From: Athripsodes cinereus
Lineage: Eukaryota > Arthropoda > Insecta > Trichoptera > Leptoceridae
Direction: 5' to 3'
Length of the DNA stretch: 64,000 nucleotides
Assembly (NCBI GenBank): GCA_947579605.1
Contig: OX388311.1
Span: 31,560,951 to 31,624,950 of the forward strand
The position numbers were made by a program, and so were the translations under genes. This document shows, piece after piece, positions 23,564 to 36,200 of the stretch. A model generated the notes under the pieces. The model saw only the letters and a program-made list of their open reading frames with translations, did no database searches and was not told where the DNA came from. Each line of letters begins with the position of its first letter. The stretch's first letter is position 1.

Positions 23564-24022
23564 AGAGTCTAGATGAGAAAACTGGAGACAGATTTCATTG
23601 TTTTCCTGGTATTAGATGTTCATTATTAAATTGAAATAAATTCATATGCAGAATTCAAAAGAACCGCACAAGACAGGGAGGAGTGGAGGAGAAGAATTAA
23701 AGAGATAATTGCTGCAAACCAATCCCAGGATTGAAACCAGAGAGAGAGAGAGAGATGTTCATGATATGTGAGCAATCAGATGGACCTGGCAAATGTTCAG
23801 ATGATCATCGCAGTGACAATGATGTTATGAATGTGACGGAGGCTCCCCTGGAATGGGGGGCTCGCAGACTGAATAGTCTCTAGAGAATGTGAATATATCA
23901 GACATATTCTTACTCAGTCATTCAAAAATGAAAAACGACAAAACTATATTGTTTAATGTTTATTGTTTTTAATAGTGTTTCGTTTTAAGATCTTACAATT
24001 TTATTTGGTATGTAAGAATTTT
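19672..24022 (+). repeat. Segmental duplication, copy 2 (partner 1-4351)
   Basis: Direct copy of the left end of the window, with identical exons and introns of the ZAD/zinc-finger part. It begins inside gene B intron 2 and ends abruptly at 24022, six bases before a truncated THAP exon. Copy C agrees with this copy, not with copy 1, at the difference corresponding to 23981. Confidence 0.95.
23624..23752 (+). mobile_element. Truncated RTE-like tail, second copy
   Basis: Same insertion as 3953-4081, carried along by the segmental duplication, with the same flanking direct repeat and GA tail. Confidence 0.8.
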
Positions 24023-24027
24023 GGTAT

Positions 24028-24202
24028 GAAAAATTGTATCAACTTCGCTTTGTATGTGGTGAACATTTTGAGAGGAAATGTTTCAATCGGAAAGGAAACC
24101 GTATAAAGAAAACTGCAATTCCTACATTGAATTTATCTTCACAGCCTCTGAGTAGCAAGCAACTGCAAGAATTTCCATTTCGTGTGGCAAGTAATGTAAA
24201 AG
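24028..24202 (+). pseudogene. Orphan 3' part of THAP exon 2
   Basis: Corresponds to 18246-18420 and encodes the second half of the THAP domain (CGEHF, TAIPTL) up to the intact donor GTATGAGG. The first THAP exon and the WVRLVG part are absent because the duplication starts inside the exon, so this cannot make a zinc-coordinating THAP domain by itself. Confidence 0.8.
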
Positions 24203-24607
24203 GTATGAGGATAGTTCCTTTATTTTAATTTTCAATTATAAAGTGTTAATCGTATTAATCATGTAGTCATTGAATACTGGAAAACTTATGGACAACTCAC
24301 ACACATCCGGCACGTTACAAACCTTCCGGCACGCTGCAGTCATCTGACGAATTTCTTCTCACTGATAATTTTTAGTTTTGCCTGATGGCATTTATTTTTC
24401 ATTGTTGGGTAAAAATGGCTGATGATGAAAAGTTAATTGAATGTGTTCAAAAATATGATTCAATAATTTTTTAAACTGTTTTTTTACGCGTCAATGTGGA
24501 AATTTTAGAAAATGATTGTTTGGTGATTTTATCTTTTGGAATACCCATAAGAAATATTGGCCCCTGAAACTAGCCAGTGTCTGTGACGTAATGGATGTGT
24601 GTGTTTG

Positions 24608-25233
24608 AAATTTGAAGATTATGTTGCTTTGTCGAGTCGTAGGAACACGTTTCAAAATGGTGAATATTTAACATCTAAAGTCATTGTAATTTCACAAAAG
24701 TAGTTTGTTTTGTGTGTAGATTTTCATTGTATTTTTTTGTTTTCAGATCGTCAGCCACTGTGAACATCTGTCCGATAATACTCTAAGAAATTGCATCTCA
24801 ATACTCTGATGCGCCATTCATCTATGTGTATGTGTTTAGATATGAGGAATAACTGCCATCCTTATTGATCCTGATTTGTATATTATTCTTCATCAAATTT
24901 GAACATTATGTTGCTTTGTCGAGTCGTAGGAACACGTTTCAAAATGGTGAATATTTAACATCTAAAGTCATTGTAATTTCACAAAAGTAGTTTGTTTTGT
25001 GTGTAGATTTTCATTGTATTTTTTCGTTTTCAGATCGTCAGCCACTGTGAACATCTGTTCGATAATACTCTAAGAAATTGCATCTCAATACTCTGATGCG
25101 CCATTCATCTATGTGTATGTGTTTAGATATGAGGAATAACTGCCATCCTTATTGATCCTGATTTGTATATTATTCTTCATCAAATTTGAAGATTATGTTG
25201 CTTTGTCGAGTTGTAGGAACACGTTTCAAAATG
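24608..25233 (+). repeat. 287-bp tandem repeat, two full units plus a partial
   Basis: Units start at 24608, 24895 and 25182, each opening with AAATTTGAAGATTATGTTGC or a one-base variant; the third stops after about 52 bases. Each full unit contains a pyrimidine-rich tract ending TTTTCAG followed by ATCGTCAGCCACTGTGA, an acceptor-like site that would add D-R-Q-P-L-stop to the THAP exon phase. Few differences were seen between units. Confidence 0.9.
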
Positions 25234-25297
25234 TTACTGTCCTAATGCGGCGTGTCGCCTATGTTACTTGTGTTTTTGAATATTTTTAATATAGTAT

Positions 25298-25614
25298 GCC
25301 AATTCTGAATCTTAGTTTCTGTTGAACTCCAGATGTGGGGATGGGGAAAAAATTGTCTTTTATTTAATTTAAAACTCTGGGAGTGATTTTGAACAGTACT
25401 TCTTTATTCGACGATTTATAGGGAAGAGGAAATACAACATACAGTACTACACTGAAAATGTATGAGGTGTTGCCACCATAAAAATACTATAAATAAAAAT
25501 ATAATTATTGTTGATTCAACAGTTGCACTAATTTTGTATAAGGAAATAGTTCATTTTGACAGCATTTGAGCTGTAAAAGTTGGTTTAGTTAGTGCGACTA
25601 AGATTCAGAATTGG
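25298..25614. mobile_element. MITE with CCAATTCTGAATCTTAG ends
   Basis: Starts GCCAATTCTGAATCTTAG and ends CTAAGATTCAGAATTGG. Same terminal sequence as the larger element at 47368-48061, so one family. Non-coding; target duplication not resolved. Confidence 0.75.
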
Positions 25615-25642
25615 ATATAATATCCTTGTATTGTCTTCGAGG

Positions 25643-25714
25643 TGTGATGTACTCATTGATGAGCTGAGAACAGAGAATGAACAACTGAAGATGAGAGTCA
25701 GCTGCCAAATATAA
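25643..25714 (+). other. Possible short coiled-coil terminal exon
   Basis: A frame CDVLIDELRTENEQLK ends in a stop at 25712. Heptad-like Leu spacing and acidic/basic alternation recall the short C-terminal coiled coils of THAP proteins. It lies downstream of the orphan THAP exon, so it may be the last exon of a former THAP-only gene. No continuous gene model could be built. Confidence 0.35.
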
Positions 25715-26544
25715 AAATGAATTCATATTCTGCTATATTCAAAGAACTCGTAATTTATTTAATATTGACAGTTGTAATATAACTCTGGTTTCCCTTCAAT
25801 ACGAATAAATCTTTTGCCTTTTACTAAAGTTGTAATATATTTTTATTAAGGCATTCCGCTTGACAAGTGATTTGTGCCTGTTTGCCTGTATTAAATTATG
25901 TTCAGTATTATAACTATAATAATGCAATTTGTTCTTAAATGTTATACTTAATATATGTTTCTTATACTGTAATAAATCAATTTTCAAAAAGTATTGTTTC
26001 ATTTTATCAAAAAAAAAATTATGATTTGAAAAGTAGTACCTACCTATAATATACACATATTATGTGCCATCTGTGGTTATTCTGGAAAGCTTTTATTACA
26101 AACTATTACACTGCAGTCTCTATAGATGGCAGTGTATAGTTCCCCCAGAATACCAATATAATCATAATGAATTTCGAATCCCAATATTGGTACCTTCGCA
26201 TCGGATCTTCCATACATTTTTTCTGTCAATTTTGTTTGTATGGAGTTGCGTCTCTTATTACGTAGTATTATATTCTCTTTGGGGTGACTCGCTCCGGGCG
26301 CGTGAACGGCTGGAGCGTCGTCGAGTGATCACTCGACGACTCTATGAACGCTGCCGGTTGAGGTTATCAGGCAAGTGAATCGACTTCTCTGTGTAAGTGC
26401 GCAAGAAATCCAAGTTTTTTTAAAAAAGATATCAGCATCAAGCATTGAAATACGATTATATAAGGTTAGTCTATCATACATCAATTATATTTTGAACTTA
26501 CTTTTTGTATGGCTTCGGCTTGCATTAATAATAGTTATTCCATA
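25715..26544. other. Spacer without gene
   Basis: AT-rich sequence with no supported exon. It contains the second copy of the palindrome core (26317-26340) in a short GC-richer patch (26280-26390). Confidence 0.5.
26317..26340. repeat. 24-bp palindrome, second copy of the 15971 family
   Basis: Centre GAGTGA|TCACTC between 26328 and 26329. The right flank TCTATGAACGCTGCC equals the inverted left flank of the 15971-16008 palindrome, while the left flank here differs. Confidence 0.8.
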
Positions 26545-26955
26545 TCAAATTCTTGGTTCTCGTTCAGAAAGCCACTGCACCGCCTCTGGGGTTGATTTAT
26601 GGATGTCCATCCAGTCTCCCTCGTATCTTCTACTTGGACACTCCTCCACCAGATGCTGAATTGTTTGGAACTGAGCTCCACAGTCGCATTCCGGAGACTC
26701 CCTCCTACCCCATTTCCACATTTGGTAATTGCAGCAACCCTGACCCGTGCGAATTCTATTTTGTTGAACCCAGACTTTTCGGGAGAGGTTGTAGCCCGGG
26801 ACCCTGATAGTAGGGTCTACGATGATGTTTTTGTTTGTCAGCGAGGCTACATTGTTCCATTTCTCTCTCCATGCCCTGGTCAGATTAAAATCTTCTAGCT
26901 TTTCTGTCCATACGGGTTTTCTGGACTTAAGTCGCATAAGTCCAGAAAACCCCAT
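26545..26955 (-). pseudogene. 3' end of a non-LTR retrotransposon ORF
   Basis: 136 codons with ECDCGAQFQTIQHLVEECP, the zinc-ribbon-like tail found after the RNase H or RT part of many insect non-LTR elements, preceded by a basic, Trp-rich stretch. The RT and endonuclease are absent, so it is 5'-truncated. A 13-base inverted repeat (TTTTCTGGACTTA ... TAAGTCCAGAAAA, 26918-26950) marks its 5' border. Confidence 0.75.
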
Positions 26956-27087
26956 GAATTAAGTCATTATATTTTGAATATAAACATACACATGTTTGAA
27001 GTAATTGAATTTAAATATGACGTAGCATATCTGATACATTGTGCATTAATGTCTTCTTTACATTGCAGGTGAACTCACCCTATAAAT

Positions 27088-28840
27088 ATGAATAATAGAC
27101 CGAATAAAACTCATTTGACGGAGCAAGAATTGGAGGATATAGTTGTTCATTTATCGGAAAGTGAAGATGATTTCGATGATGAAGACTATGACCAAGAAAT
27201 AGATAGAGATCAAATAGAAAATGCCGTATCAACCATGCCGATTGAATTGGAAGACCGATTGATTTTACAAAATATGGATGGTCATGAGGATTGTACAGGA
27301 AGAGAAAATGAACAGAGCCTCGATGAAGAATTAAGTGAAGAAACAACGCAAAATGTCACAAGAAATTCTTATGAGGCAAAGAAATTGAGCGAGAAGTACA
27401 AAAATATAATATGGAAAAGAAAAAAAATGATTTTCAGTGACAATGTTACAAATTTCCACGGAAATACAAATTTACCACCAGAAATTGAAATTTTGAGTAC
27501 GCCTCTATCTTTTTTTAGATATTTCTTCACAAATGAGCTTGTATCAAAGATAGTGGAAGAATCTAACATATATTCGATGGAAAAAGATCCAAATAAACAT
27601 GCCAACATAAATGATCAAGATATCCATCAATGTATTGGAATTTGTATTTATATGTCTTTGGTACACATGCCAGATGTCAGGTGCTATTGGTCTTCAAATC
27701 TTGGTTTCGACAAAATAAGAGATACAATGTCTTACAACCAGTTTACATAAACCCGAAAATATTTACATTTTAACAGAACCTAATGCAAATTTGAAACCTT
27801 GCGATCATCCCGATCACGAAGCATTATATGAAGCAATATTTGCCAACAAAAACCTCATAAATGGGGTTATAAATTGTATGTACTTTGTGGGACGACGGAT
27901 TTTCTTACAAGTTTGAAATATTTACAGGTGATGAAAATAATATCAAATATAGAAGGGCAGGCGAACCCGATCTGGAATCCAGTACAAATATTGTTGTACG
28001 CTTGTGTAGAAATATCCCAAAAAACAAAAATTACTGAGTATATTTCGACAACTTTTACACATCTATTCCATTGGCTAACTCCGGAATTCATAGCCTAGGA
28101 ACTGTAAGAAGGAATAGAATTCCTAATTGCAAATTCAACACAGAAAAAGAAATGTTAAAAGAAGAACGAGGAACTTCTTGTGAATTCGTTGCGGACGTTG
28201 ACGGGGCTGAAATTTCGTCTGTCATTTGGAAGGACAACAAAATAGTAACTATGTTATCAACAACTGGGGAAGTTCCCCTTGCCTCAGTACATAGGTTTGA
28301 CAAAAAAGAAAATAAAACAATCGAGGTCTCATGTCCAAATGTGGTAAAAGAATATAATCGGCATATGAGAGGAGTCGACTTACTCGATGGGTTGATTGGA
28401 CGTTACAATATTAAAATGCGTGCAAGAAAATGGTATATGAGGCTGTTTTATCATTTGGTAGACGTAGCTATTATAAATGTATGGTTATTGTACAAAAAAG
28501 TTAAAATGACTTGTGAAGAAAACCATCTACCACTCGCAAAATTTCGTACAGAAATTGCCGATTGCCTGTGCCACTTTAACAATACTTTTACAACTAAAAG
28601 AGGAAAACCAAATAATTTGGATAAAGAAATCCAAAAAAAGAAGAAAATATCTGCAACAACGCCCTATGTCCCACCTAGAGATGTTCGTCAAGACTCTTTC
28701 AGTTATTGGCCAACATATGACGAACGTAGACAACGTTGCAAAATGCAAATCATTTTCATTTATAAAGTGTTCCAAATGTGGTTTACATTTGTGCCTTAAC
28801 AAAAATAATAATTGCTTCACGAGTTTTCATATAAACTAAA
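27088..28840 (+). pseudogene. Decayed piggyBac-type transposase
   Basis: Frames at 27088-27750, about 27760-28070 and 28071-28840 together give a piggyBac-like protein: acidic N-terminus (SESEDDFDDEDYDQE), the HKWGYKLYVL region, YFDNFYTSIPL with the second catalytic Asp near 28043, GVDLLDGLIGRYN with the third Asp near 28370, and a C-terminal Cys-rich finger (KCSKCGLHLC). It is broken by a TAA at 27748, frameshifts near 27780, 27840 and 28740, a TGA at 28035, and an apparent deletion just before HKWGYK. The third frame alone keeps 242 codons. Not active. Confidence 0.88.
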
Positions 28841-28904
28841 ATAGGTACTTATTATCTACTTATATACTTTACTTTCATACTATGTTACAATATTGTTTAT
28901 AGCA

Positions 28905-29063
28905 TTACTGCACAATGTAGCAGATCTGATACAACCAGTTTTTTTTTAAATAAATGAAAAAGTATTATTCATGGATTTATTTTTCCCTGAATATAAACCA
29001 AAAACTACATTAAAAAATATTTTTTTACCTTGAAAAATAAAAAATCGTGCACTGTAGGGTTAA
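28905..29063 (+). mobile_element. piggyBac right end with TTAA
   Basis: The sequence ends CGTGCACTGTAGGG followed by TTAA (29060-29063), the mirror of a CCCTACAGTGCACG piggyBac terminus. A matching left end near 26950-27087 was not found, so the left side is lost or rearranged. Confidence 0.75.
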
Positions 29064-30284
29064 ATCAGATCATAACTATGTTTAAATTCATAACATCACT
29101 CATATCCTAATTATTATCCTATTAACCTTATAAGTACAAGATAAACCATATTATGGTAAACTACATATTATCCCTAATGGATTTCCTTCGAGTCTTGAAT
29201 AAAAATATAGAAATATACAAATTTAATTTCTTCCCAGCCAGCTCCTGGTCGAAGGCAATCACCATTTACTTCCCGCCATTCGATCCTGTGCTGCCTGCAT
29301 AGTTGACTCCAGCGTTCAGAATGATACTATATTTAATCTATTAGACTGTAGGATTCCGATAGATGTCATGTTTTTTTTTTATATTGTTATAAAATATATT
29401 TACTTACGTTTAACTGAGATAAGAGCAACTACAACTATGGTCACCTCTTTGAAGAATATAGTTACACAAAGTTTTGCCATAAAATATTGAAATCAAAGAT
29501 TATGAAAAGCTAACATGAAGAAAGTGAACATTGAAAGGATATAATTGTTTACACTTGCGCCATTTTTAAAGGAATCTTCTCAAATGTATTGTTAGAAAGT
29601 ATTGAGTTTAAAATGTCTTTCTAATTCTTAATTCAGGGGAAAAAAACACGCATCTTTATCAATGTTTTTATTTCTAATCACCAATTGAAAAAAAAACACA
29701 TGTTTCAAAGAATTACTTTTTAGACCCATAAGTAAGAAACTTATGCAGCTATTCATATCCACTGCTGAACAATATTAACATAACCTCCCCCATTATTGTA
29801 GTCAGTGAAATACACACAAAGGTGTACACACCTCCCACGCATTGCTGTTTGTATATCAAAATAAATAAATAAAATAAAGTAGGCATTACAACCAGAAACC
29901 GTGTGTTTAGTGTGCGGTGTTTTTAGTATGCAACAATTTTATTATGATTAAACTAATAATTTCCTTACAAAATAAATTAAATGTCATTGATGATTGACGC
30001 TTTCATCCAGCTGTGTGGACGCTGCTGTTGAATCAAGAATATGTGGGATACGTTTACATTCACCAGGGACTCTTCAGTCTGCGAGCCCCCCATTGCAGGG
30101 GAGCATCCTCCACATTCATTGGATCACTGTTACTGTATATGATGCATATATGTGTTGTTCAAGACGGTCCATCTGAATGTGAGGTAACATTTCAACTGGA
30201 TAGAAGCTGCTCACATACATATATGAGATACACCTAATACCAGGAATATCATGACATTTGTCTACAGTTGTCTCATATTTCATT
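29064..30284. other. Spacer and 3' flank of gene D
   Basis: No exon supported. About 30050-30240 resembles, in reverse, the 3' flank of genes A to C, including the conserved CCCCCCATTGCAGGGGAGC block at about 30090-30109. The rest is AT-rich and unexplained. Confidence 0.55.
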
Positions 30285-33200
30285 TCAATTCTCCTTTATC
30301 TCAAGTGCCTTAGAAATATATCTCTTGTTGACAAAATTCGGTAACATCTTGCGTCTCCGCACCTGACAAAAAAAAAGTGTCATTTATAACAACCTCATCA
30401 AGAAAATGAACCAATTTAAAAGTATGAAGATGTTTCAATATAATTATAATTCTTATTCAGGAAACTATGTTATATTATGACTCAATAGCAAATAACTTAC
30501 TTTACGCTTAGGAACCTTTTTATTGGCAGGGGTGTGATCTTGCTTCAGATGTTTCTGCGATTTGCCAATTGCTGAGAATATCTGGAAATTATAATCAATA
30601 TTATCACTCAAAAAATAAAGGTTGAACCACATAAATTAGATAACGGATTGCTTTTATTATTAAATATGAAACAAAAAAAAGTTAAATATACCATTTCACA
30701 TATGCCACAGATATAGAAGACCTTGCACACAGGTCTCCTCAGAAGAAGACCGTCCAATTTGTGCTTGTTGAAGTGATCCAATAAGACAATAACAGAAGGC
30801 ATTATTTCACCACAGAAGCAAACTAACTCTTTTCTATTATAGTTCTCACAATTTTTTCTGAAATAAAGACAATCGCATTACTTTGTTGATTGAGTTGACG
30901 TTTATTTTGTAAGAAAATATATTAATTTATGTAACTTACATTATGGAGCACCCAATCTACAAGAATTTAAAAAAAAACAATTTTCATTTATCCCTAAATG
31001 ATTATAAAAGAGTTCTAAATATTTTCAAAATTGTAATAAAGTGTAGAAAAAAAAATGATATGCCTAAAATACATTTGATTACCTAAACTTTAAATCTAAA
31101 AGTACAATTCCGTGCCTTGTAACAAACGGTGGATGGCAGATAAAGATCGATTCCGTAACAAAGGCCAACAGCAATACATTGCACTATATAATTGTCAGGC
31201 AAAGCATTAGACGATATGAAGTTGAGCTCTATGTCTCGTAGTACATTTATACAGTGCATAGTACTAGCATCAGATATTGTAATGCAATTGACATCGCTTT
31301 ATAACGTTGCATTACTGTAGAAGAACGATGCGTTATAATAAAATAGAAACTAATCAAAAACAATGAACTTTGATATATTGTGTAAAACTACATTTAAACA
31401 TACTGATGTTCTTTGGCTTCAATATATCTCACAAAAAGTGCTGAACAAGCATCACATGAAAATAATAACTTGACTCTTGTTGCAACCACTTCTTCAGGGT
31501 CCATTACTGTCTCGTGTTTTTGTAGAAGGTGATCTTGAATCTGAAAAAGGAAAGAAGAACAGAAACATAATACACGATTAATTATTTATTTTCATTGTAC
31601 ATACACATTCCACTGTAAAAAGATTCCACAGTTTTAGCGTCCCAGAGATAGTGGAGATCAAATTGTGTCTCAAAATTCACTAAGGCCTAAGGGTACACAC
31701 ATGTCTCACTGAGCTCTGAGGCCTGAGTCAATAACACACTTTCGCGTCACGTTCCCGCTCCGTTAGCGTTCGGGTGCAGACGATGTTGCGCCAAAGTGTG
31801 AATTTTCGTAACTATTGTGTATCTTAGCAACGAAATTGACACTTGCTTGCAACTTCGTCTGCACCCGAACACTAACGGAGCGGGAACGTGACGCGAAAGT
31901 GTGTTATTGACTCAGGCCTCAGTTCTGTTGATAAAACTCCATTAGCCCAAATATGGGTTCAATGTACCTAGTGGGACAGCAGCAACAACACAGAGTAAAT
32001 TCCCAAAAATGAACTATAAACAAATATGATGTATAAGAAATGTTTGGAAATTTGAATACCTACTCTACCACATCATATCTGTTGCACACACATATCTCAG
32101 CAAACTCTAATATTCAATTAATTGAAACAAGATTTTTTGCTTTATATACTACAGAGATATTGATAATGACCTGAAGCAGAAAGACGTTTTTCTTGTGTTT
32201 GTTCAATTAATCTATAGTAGAACGAAACACTTTTTTTAGTTTACCCGATTATGGAATTCTAATACTTTTACACCAATACAATAAACACATACAATATAGT
32301 GTTAATGTTATATGAAGATAAGCATATCAACTTACTTGTGGTATATTGGCAAATGCTTGTGTGCAAGTGTCACATCTGTATACAAAATTATAAGGGGCAT
32401 GGTAAGTACACGAGTGTAAGCTCCTCATGACAACATCTTTAAACACTGACATACACGATGGCTTAATACATCTAATGGCTCCATTAACCGATTCATTGAC
32501 TATATAGTCTGTGAAGAGTGCAGGGTCTACTGTCACAATTGTTTTTATTTTAACATCATAATTTTGTGAAGGTTCTTCCGAAGAGTATTCTAATGGGACA
32601 ATGTCATCCTCTTTATCTTCTTGTTCATTATCTACATAGTCAATTTCATAGACAGGATCAGGAATTACTTCTATTAGTTCTATAGTACTTTTATTACACA
32701 GATGTACATCTATGTTGGTATCTGTTTCACATACTTTGACTGAGACAGACGTATTAAGATTGGGGGTTGCATCATTGAAAGTGATTGACTCACTGTTGTC
32801 AACTACACTCTTTACCACAGATGATGCAATTTTTGGAATGTTTTTCGAAACATTGTGATATGATGCATTTATATTAGTTTTAAATTCTTTGCATGCTTGT
32901 ATGTCATATACATCCTAAAAAATAAGATATTGTTATTCCAAAGCTAGCTTTTCATATTTACCGCTAGTCATAGTTTGACACTTATTTGTAACCATTTGTG
33001 AATATTATTTCTTTTCAACTGAAAATATCTATAACTATCTATTATATATTTGGAATTTGACAAAAAAATAACAATGTTTTTTTTTTTATTAACATATTTA
33101 AATTGTCATTGCATATTCAAAAAGAGGTATGTGCGAACATTTTTATTCAGGCACACTCTTTAAAAACTGCTCATTTAGGGCATGAAAATTGTTGTTTGGA

Positions 33201-36200
33201 CTTTTTATTGGCATGTGATATTATTCTTTAAGTATTAAAAACTAAGCATTTATAACTTCATATACCCCTTTTTGAATATGCAACAACGATATGTTAATTT
33301 AAACAGTGAAATAAAATTTTATAGCCAATCCACACTATGACACAAGCTCCACAATCGACTGCTGGAAAAGTACTGTCACAGGAGTCTCTTAATAGACCCA
33401 CAGCATTTTCGCAATAGTATCATAGGGTCTCCAATTTACTTTTAGCACTCTTAGTGGTTAATAAAATAACACATAATTAAAAGCAAAGTCACATTGACAT
33501 TTTTTATAAATGATTAAACAGGTTCATATTTTCTCTGACTACACTATGGTTCAATCCAGTGATCTCCAACTTTTATATTGACTGGTCAACGTTTGATAAT
33601 TTACCGTGGCCCACTGAGGAAGATATGTTGTTTGTTTAGAATGAAAATTAGCCCTTTTTATAGTCTCAAATTTCTAAAATTTGATGATTTCCCTTACACT
33701 CTAAATAGAAATTTCTTTATATGTTCATTTTAAATAGGAATTAAAATGAACATTTTCCTTGGTTTTGCTACAGACATTTTTTCAGAATCTTGTTATTGTT
33801 ATCTTTTCACAAGTCGGACCTTTTTTTTGTTTTAGGTCTCAAATTTTAGGATTTGATAATTTCCTTTATACTCCAAATTTTTATGAAACAAACAAAAAAG
33901 GACTGACCTTCATGTTCATTCCGCGGAACATGAGTTGGAGACCGCTGATTTAATCAACACTACGAAAACCTGCCTCTACATTTGAGTAATCAATTTGCAC
34001 AAGCACTTCGAGCAGAAATAGAAATATGCTGTTTCCCAGTTTCTAGAATTATCAGTGACTTTGGTTCTATACACTTCATTTATCTACAGTGTAACGAAAT
34101 TTCACTATTTGTATAAAATGTTATATAAAGAAAAACATTAGTACCAAAGTATAACTTACTTTGTCATTTTTGTGTGGATGTAAATGAAACTGTACAAGAT
34201 GGGTACCCATGATGGTCTTATATATTGATACATACTCACAAAATGGACAGTGCAGAAAGTTATTCATTCTGTTGATTTCAATATTAAGCACCACTTTATC
34301 TGTGTGGTCAGAAGTGTCTGAGCAACGTCCCGTTAGATTCACAATCATATCTTGCGGAGATGTATTATCTTTCTTTCCGTCCCACACTTCTTCATATGCC
34401 ATTGGAAGTCCATCGGTACTCAGACTACTAAACAATTTATTATTTAAGAGGGTGTCAGCCTCTCGTGATCTTTTATAAAAATTAAAAGACTTCTCTAATT
34501 GGTTGTGGCAATTTACACAAATAAAATCAGACAAGCGAGTGTCTCTGTTGAATGTCAGGTTCAGACATTTTCGCATCATGTCAATTATATTTTTATTTTG
34601 TACTGAATATATCTTCTCGTCTGGTATTCTCGGGCTAGCACAAAGTCTACACAGTCTAGTTAGAGGGACCCCAGAGTAGTTATGGAAGTCCATAGATGCC
34701 TCCAATTTCTTTGATGTAGTTGAGAAACTTATTTCTCCTTTAAGTTTATTTGGAGTAAGATTACCGTTGATTTCCAACAGATATTTCCCATTTTCCTCTG
34801 TACCTGCACATACCACTACTGGTAATGACACTGCAATAAATGATGCAATCAACATTTTAGTATGTCAAGTCTTTTCAAAAGGAAAACATCCTTATTTCAT
34901 TCATCTTAATAGAGCTACCTGGAGCTTGTATTTTTATTCCATTTAGGAGTATTACTGCTAAGTGATGGATACCAGGGATGTTGCGAATATCTGCATCCGC
35001 GAATGCGGAGCTTCCGCATGTATTTGGACATCTGCATCCACATCCGCATTAATTGATGCGGATGTTCATGCGGATGCGGATGTAAGACAATTTGCGACAA
35101 GAAAGAAATGGGGCGGGGCCGGCGAATGGCGCGTGCCGTTCGCACTTGACATTAACCAATGGGAACGAAAAAATTGGTGACAAGATCCGACGCGTTTTTA
35201 TTTTTGCCGGTTTTATTTTATTTTTGCAAAAGACATCGCATTTTAGCGATAAACTCGCCCTCTGTACATTGAATTTATAATTGTTATTTTTATGACACTC
35301 ATTATGTAATATTGTAACCAATGTACAGTGAAGAATAAAATAAAATAAATAAATAAAAATAACAAAAAGAAAAAAAATATTTCACCAAAAAATCCATAAT
35401 ATTATTGTAGCAATAATTTCGTCACATATTTGACAGTGGGGCCAACCAACTAAGATAGTTCCTACTTTTTTTCTATAACATCTTAAACATCCGCATCCGC
35501 GGATGTGAGCCTTCAAAAATCCGCATCCGCATTCACATCCGCGGATGTGTAAAAATCGACATCCGCAACATCCCTGATGGATACAAAGACATTATGTCAA
35601 GGTAATTTGTATACCTTTTGCACATATTTATTTTTACATGAAAGTAAATTAACAATAAGAAAAAACAAAAACAAATAAAGACATCTGAAATGACATTGTA
35701 TTGACAACACTAGATGACTTGTGAGAGACCAATATTAAAACCATGAAGTCTTCAATAGTATATCTATGCGGTACAAGATAAAAATAATATTTTACTTACG
35801 TGAAGCATATGGTGCTGTCTTACTAACTTTGCTGGGATGTTTAGTTTTCTGGCAGTCGGTGAATGTAGTTTGCATTAAAGTACGCTTTCTCTCGGAAGGT
35901 TTACAGAGTTTAATTAGCCCTCCTCTACCATACGTCACGTCTGCAAGAGCACCAGTCAATAGTAAATGTCAATGAGAATAATATTTAATTCCATTCATTA
36001 TTTTTTCAATTAAGTCAATTACAGGATATGTTAACAAAATATAAATTCAATATGTGAACCAGAAAAGATCCTATAAAATTTACTAGAAATGTCCGATAAA
36101 AAATATCAAAGTTACTTATATGAATTATTACTGAAACAACATAAAATTCAGTAATGAATAGTTAACAATTTTCGAGATGAACGAGATACCTACTAAAAGA

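Noticed and set aside
24608..25233. CRISPR-like array
   Set aside because: Units of 287 bp are contiguous and contain no spacer pattern; it is an ordinary tandem duplication in a eukaryotic locus.
26545..26898. Plus-strand frames overlapping the retroelement tail
   Set aside because: Antisense shadows of the HLVEECP-containing frame.
34915..35321. Several short frames around the hAT-type MITE
   Set aside because: Produced by GCGGATG/CATCCGC repeats; the stretch is a non-coding element with a perfect target duplication.
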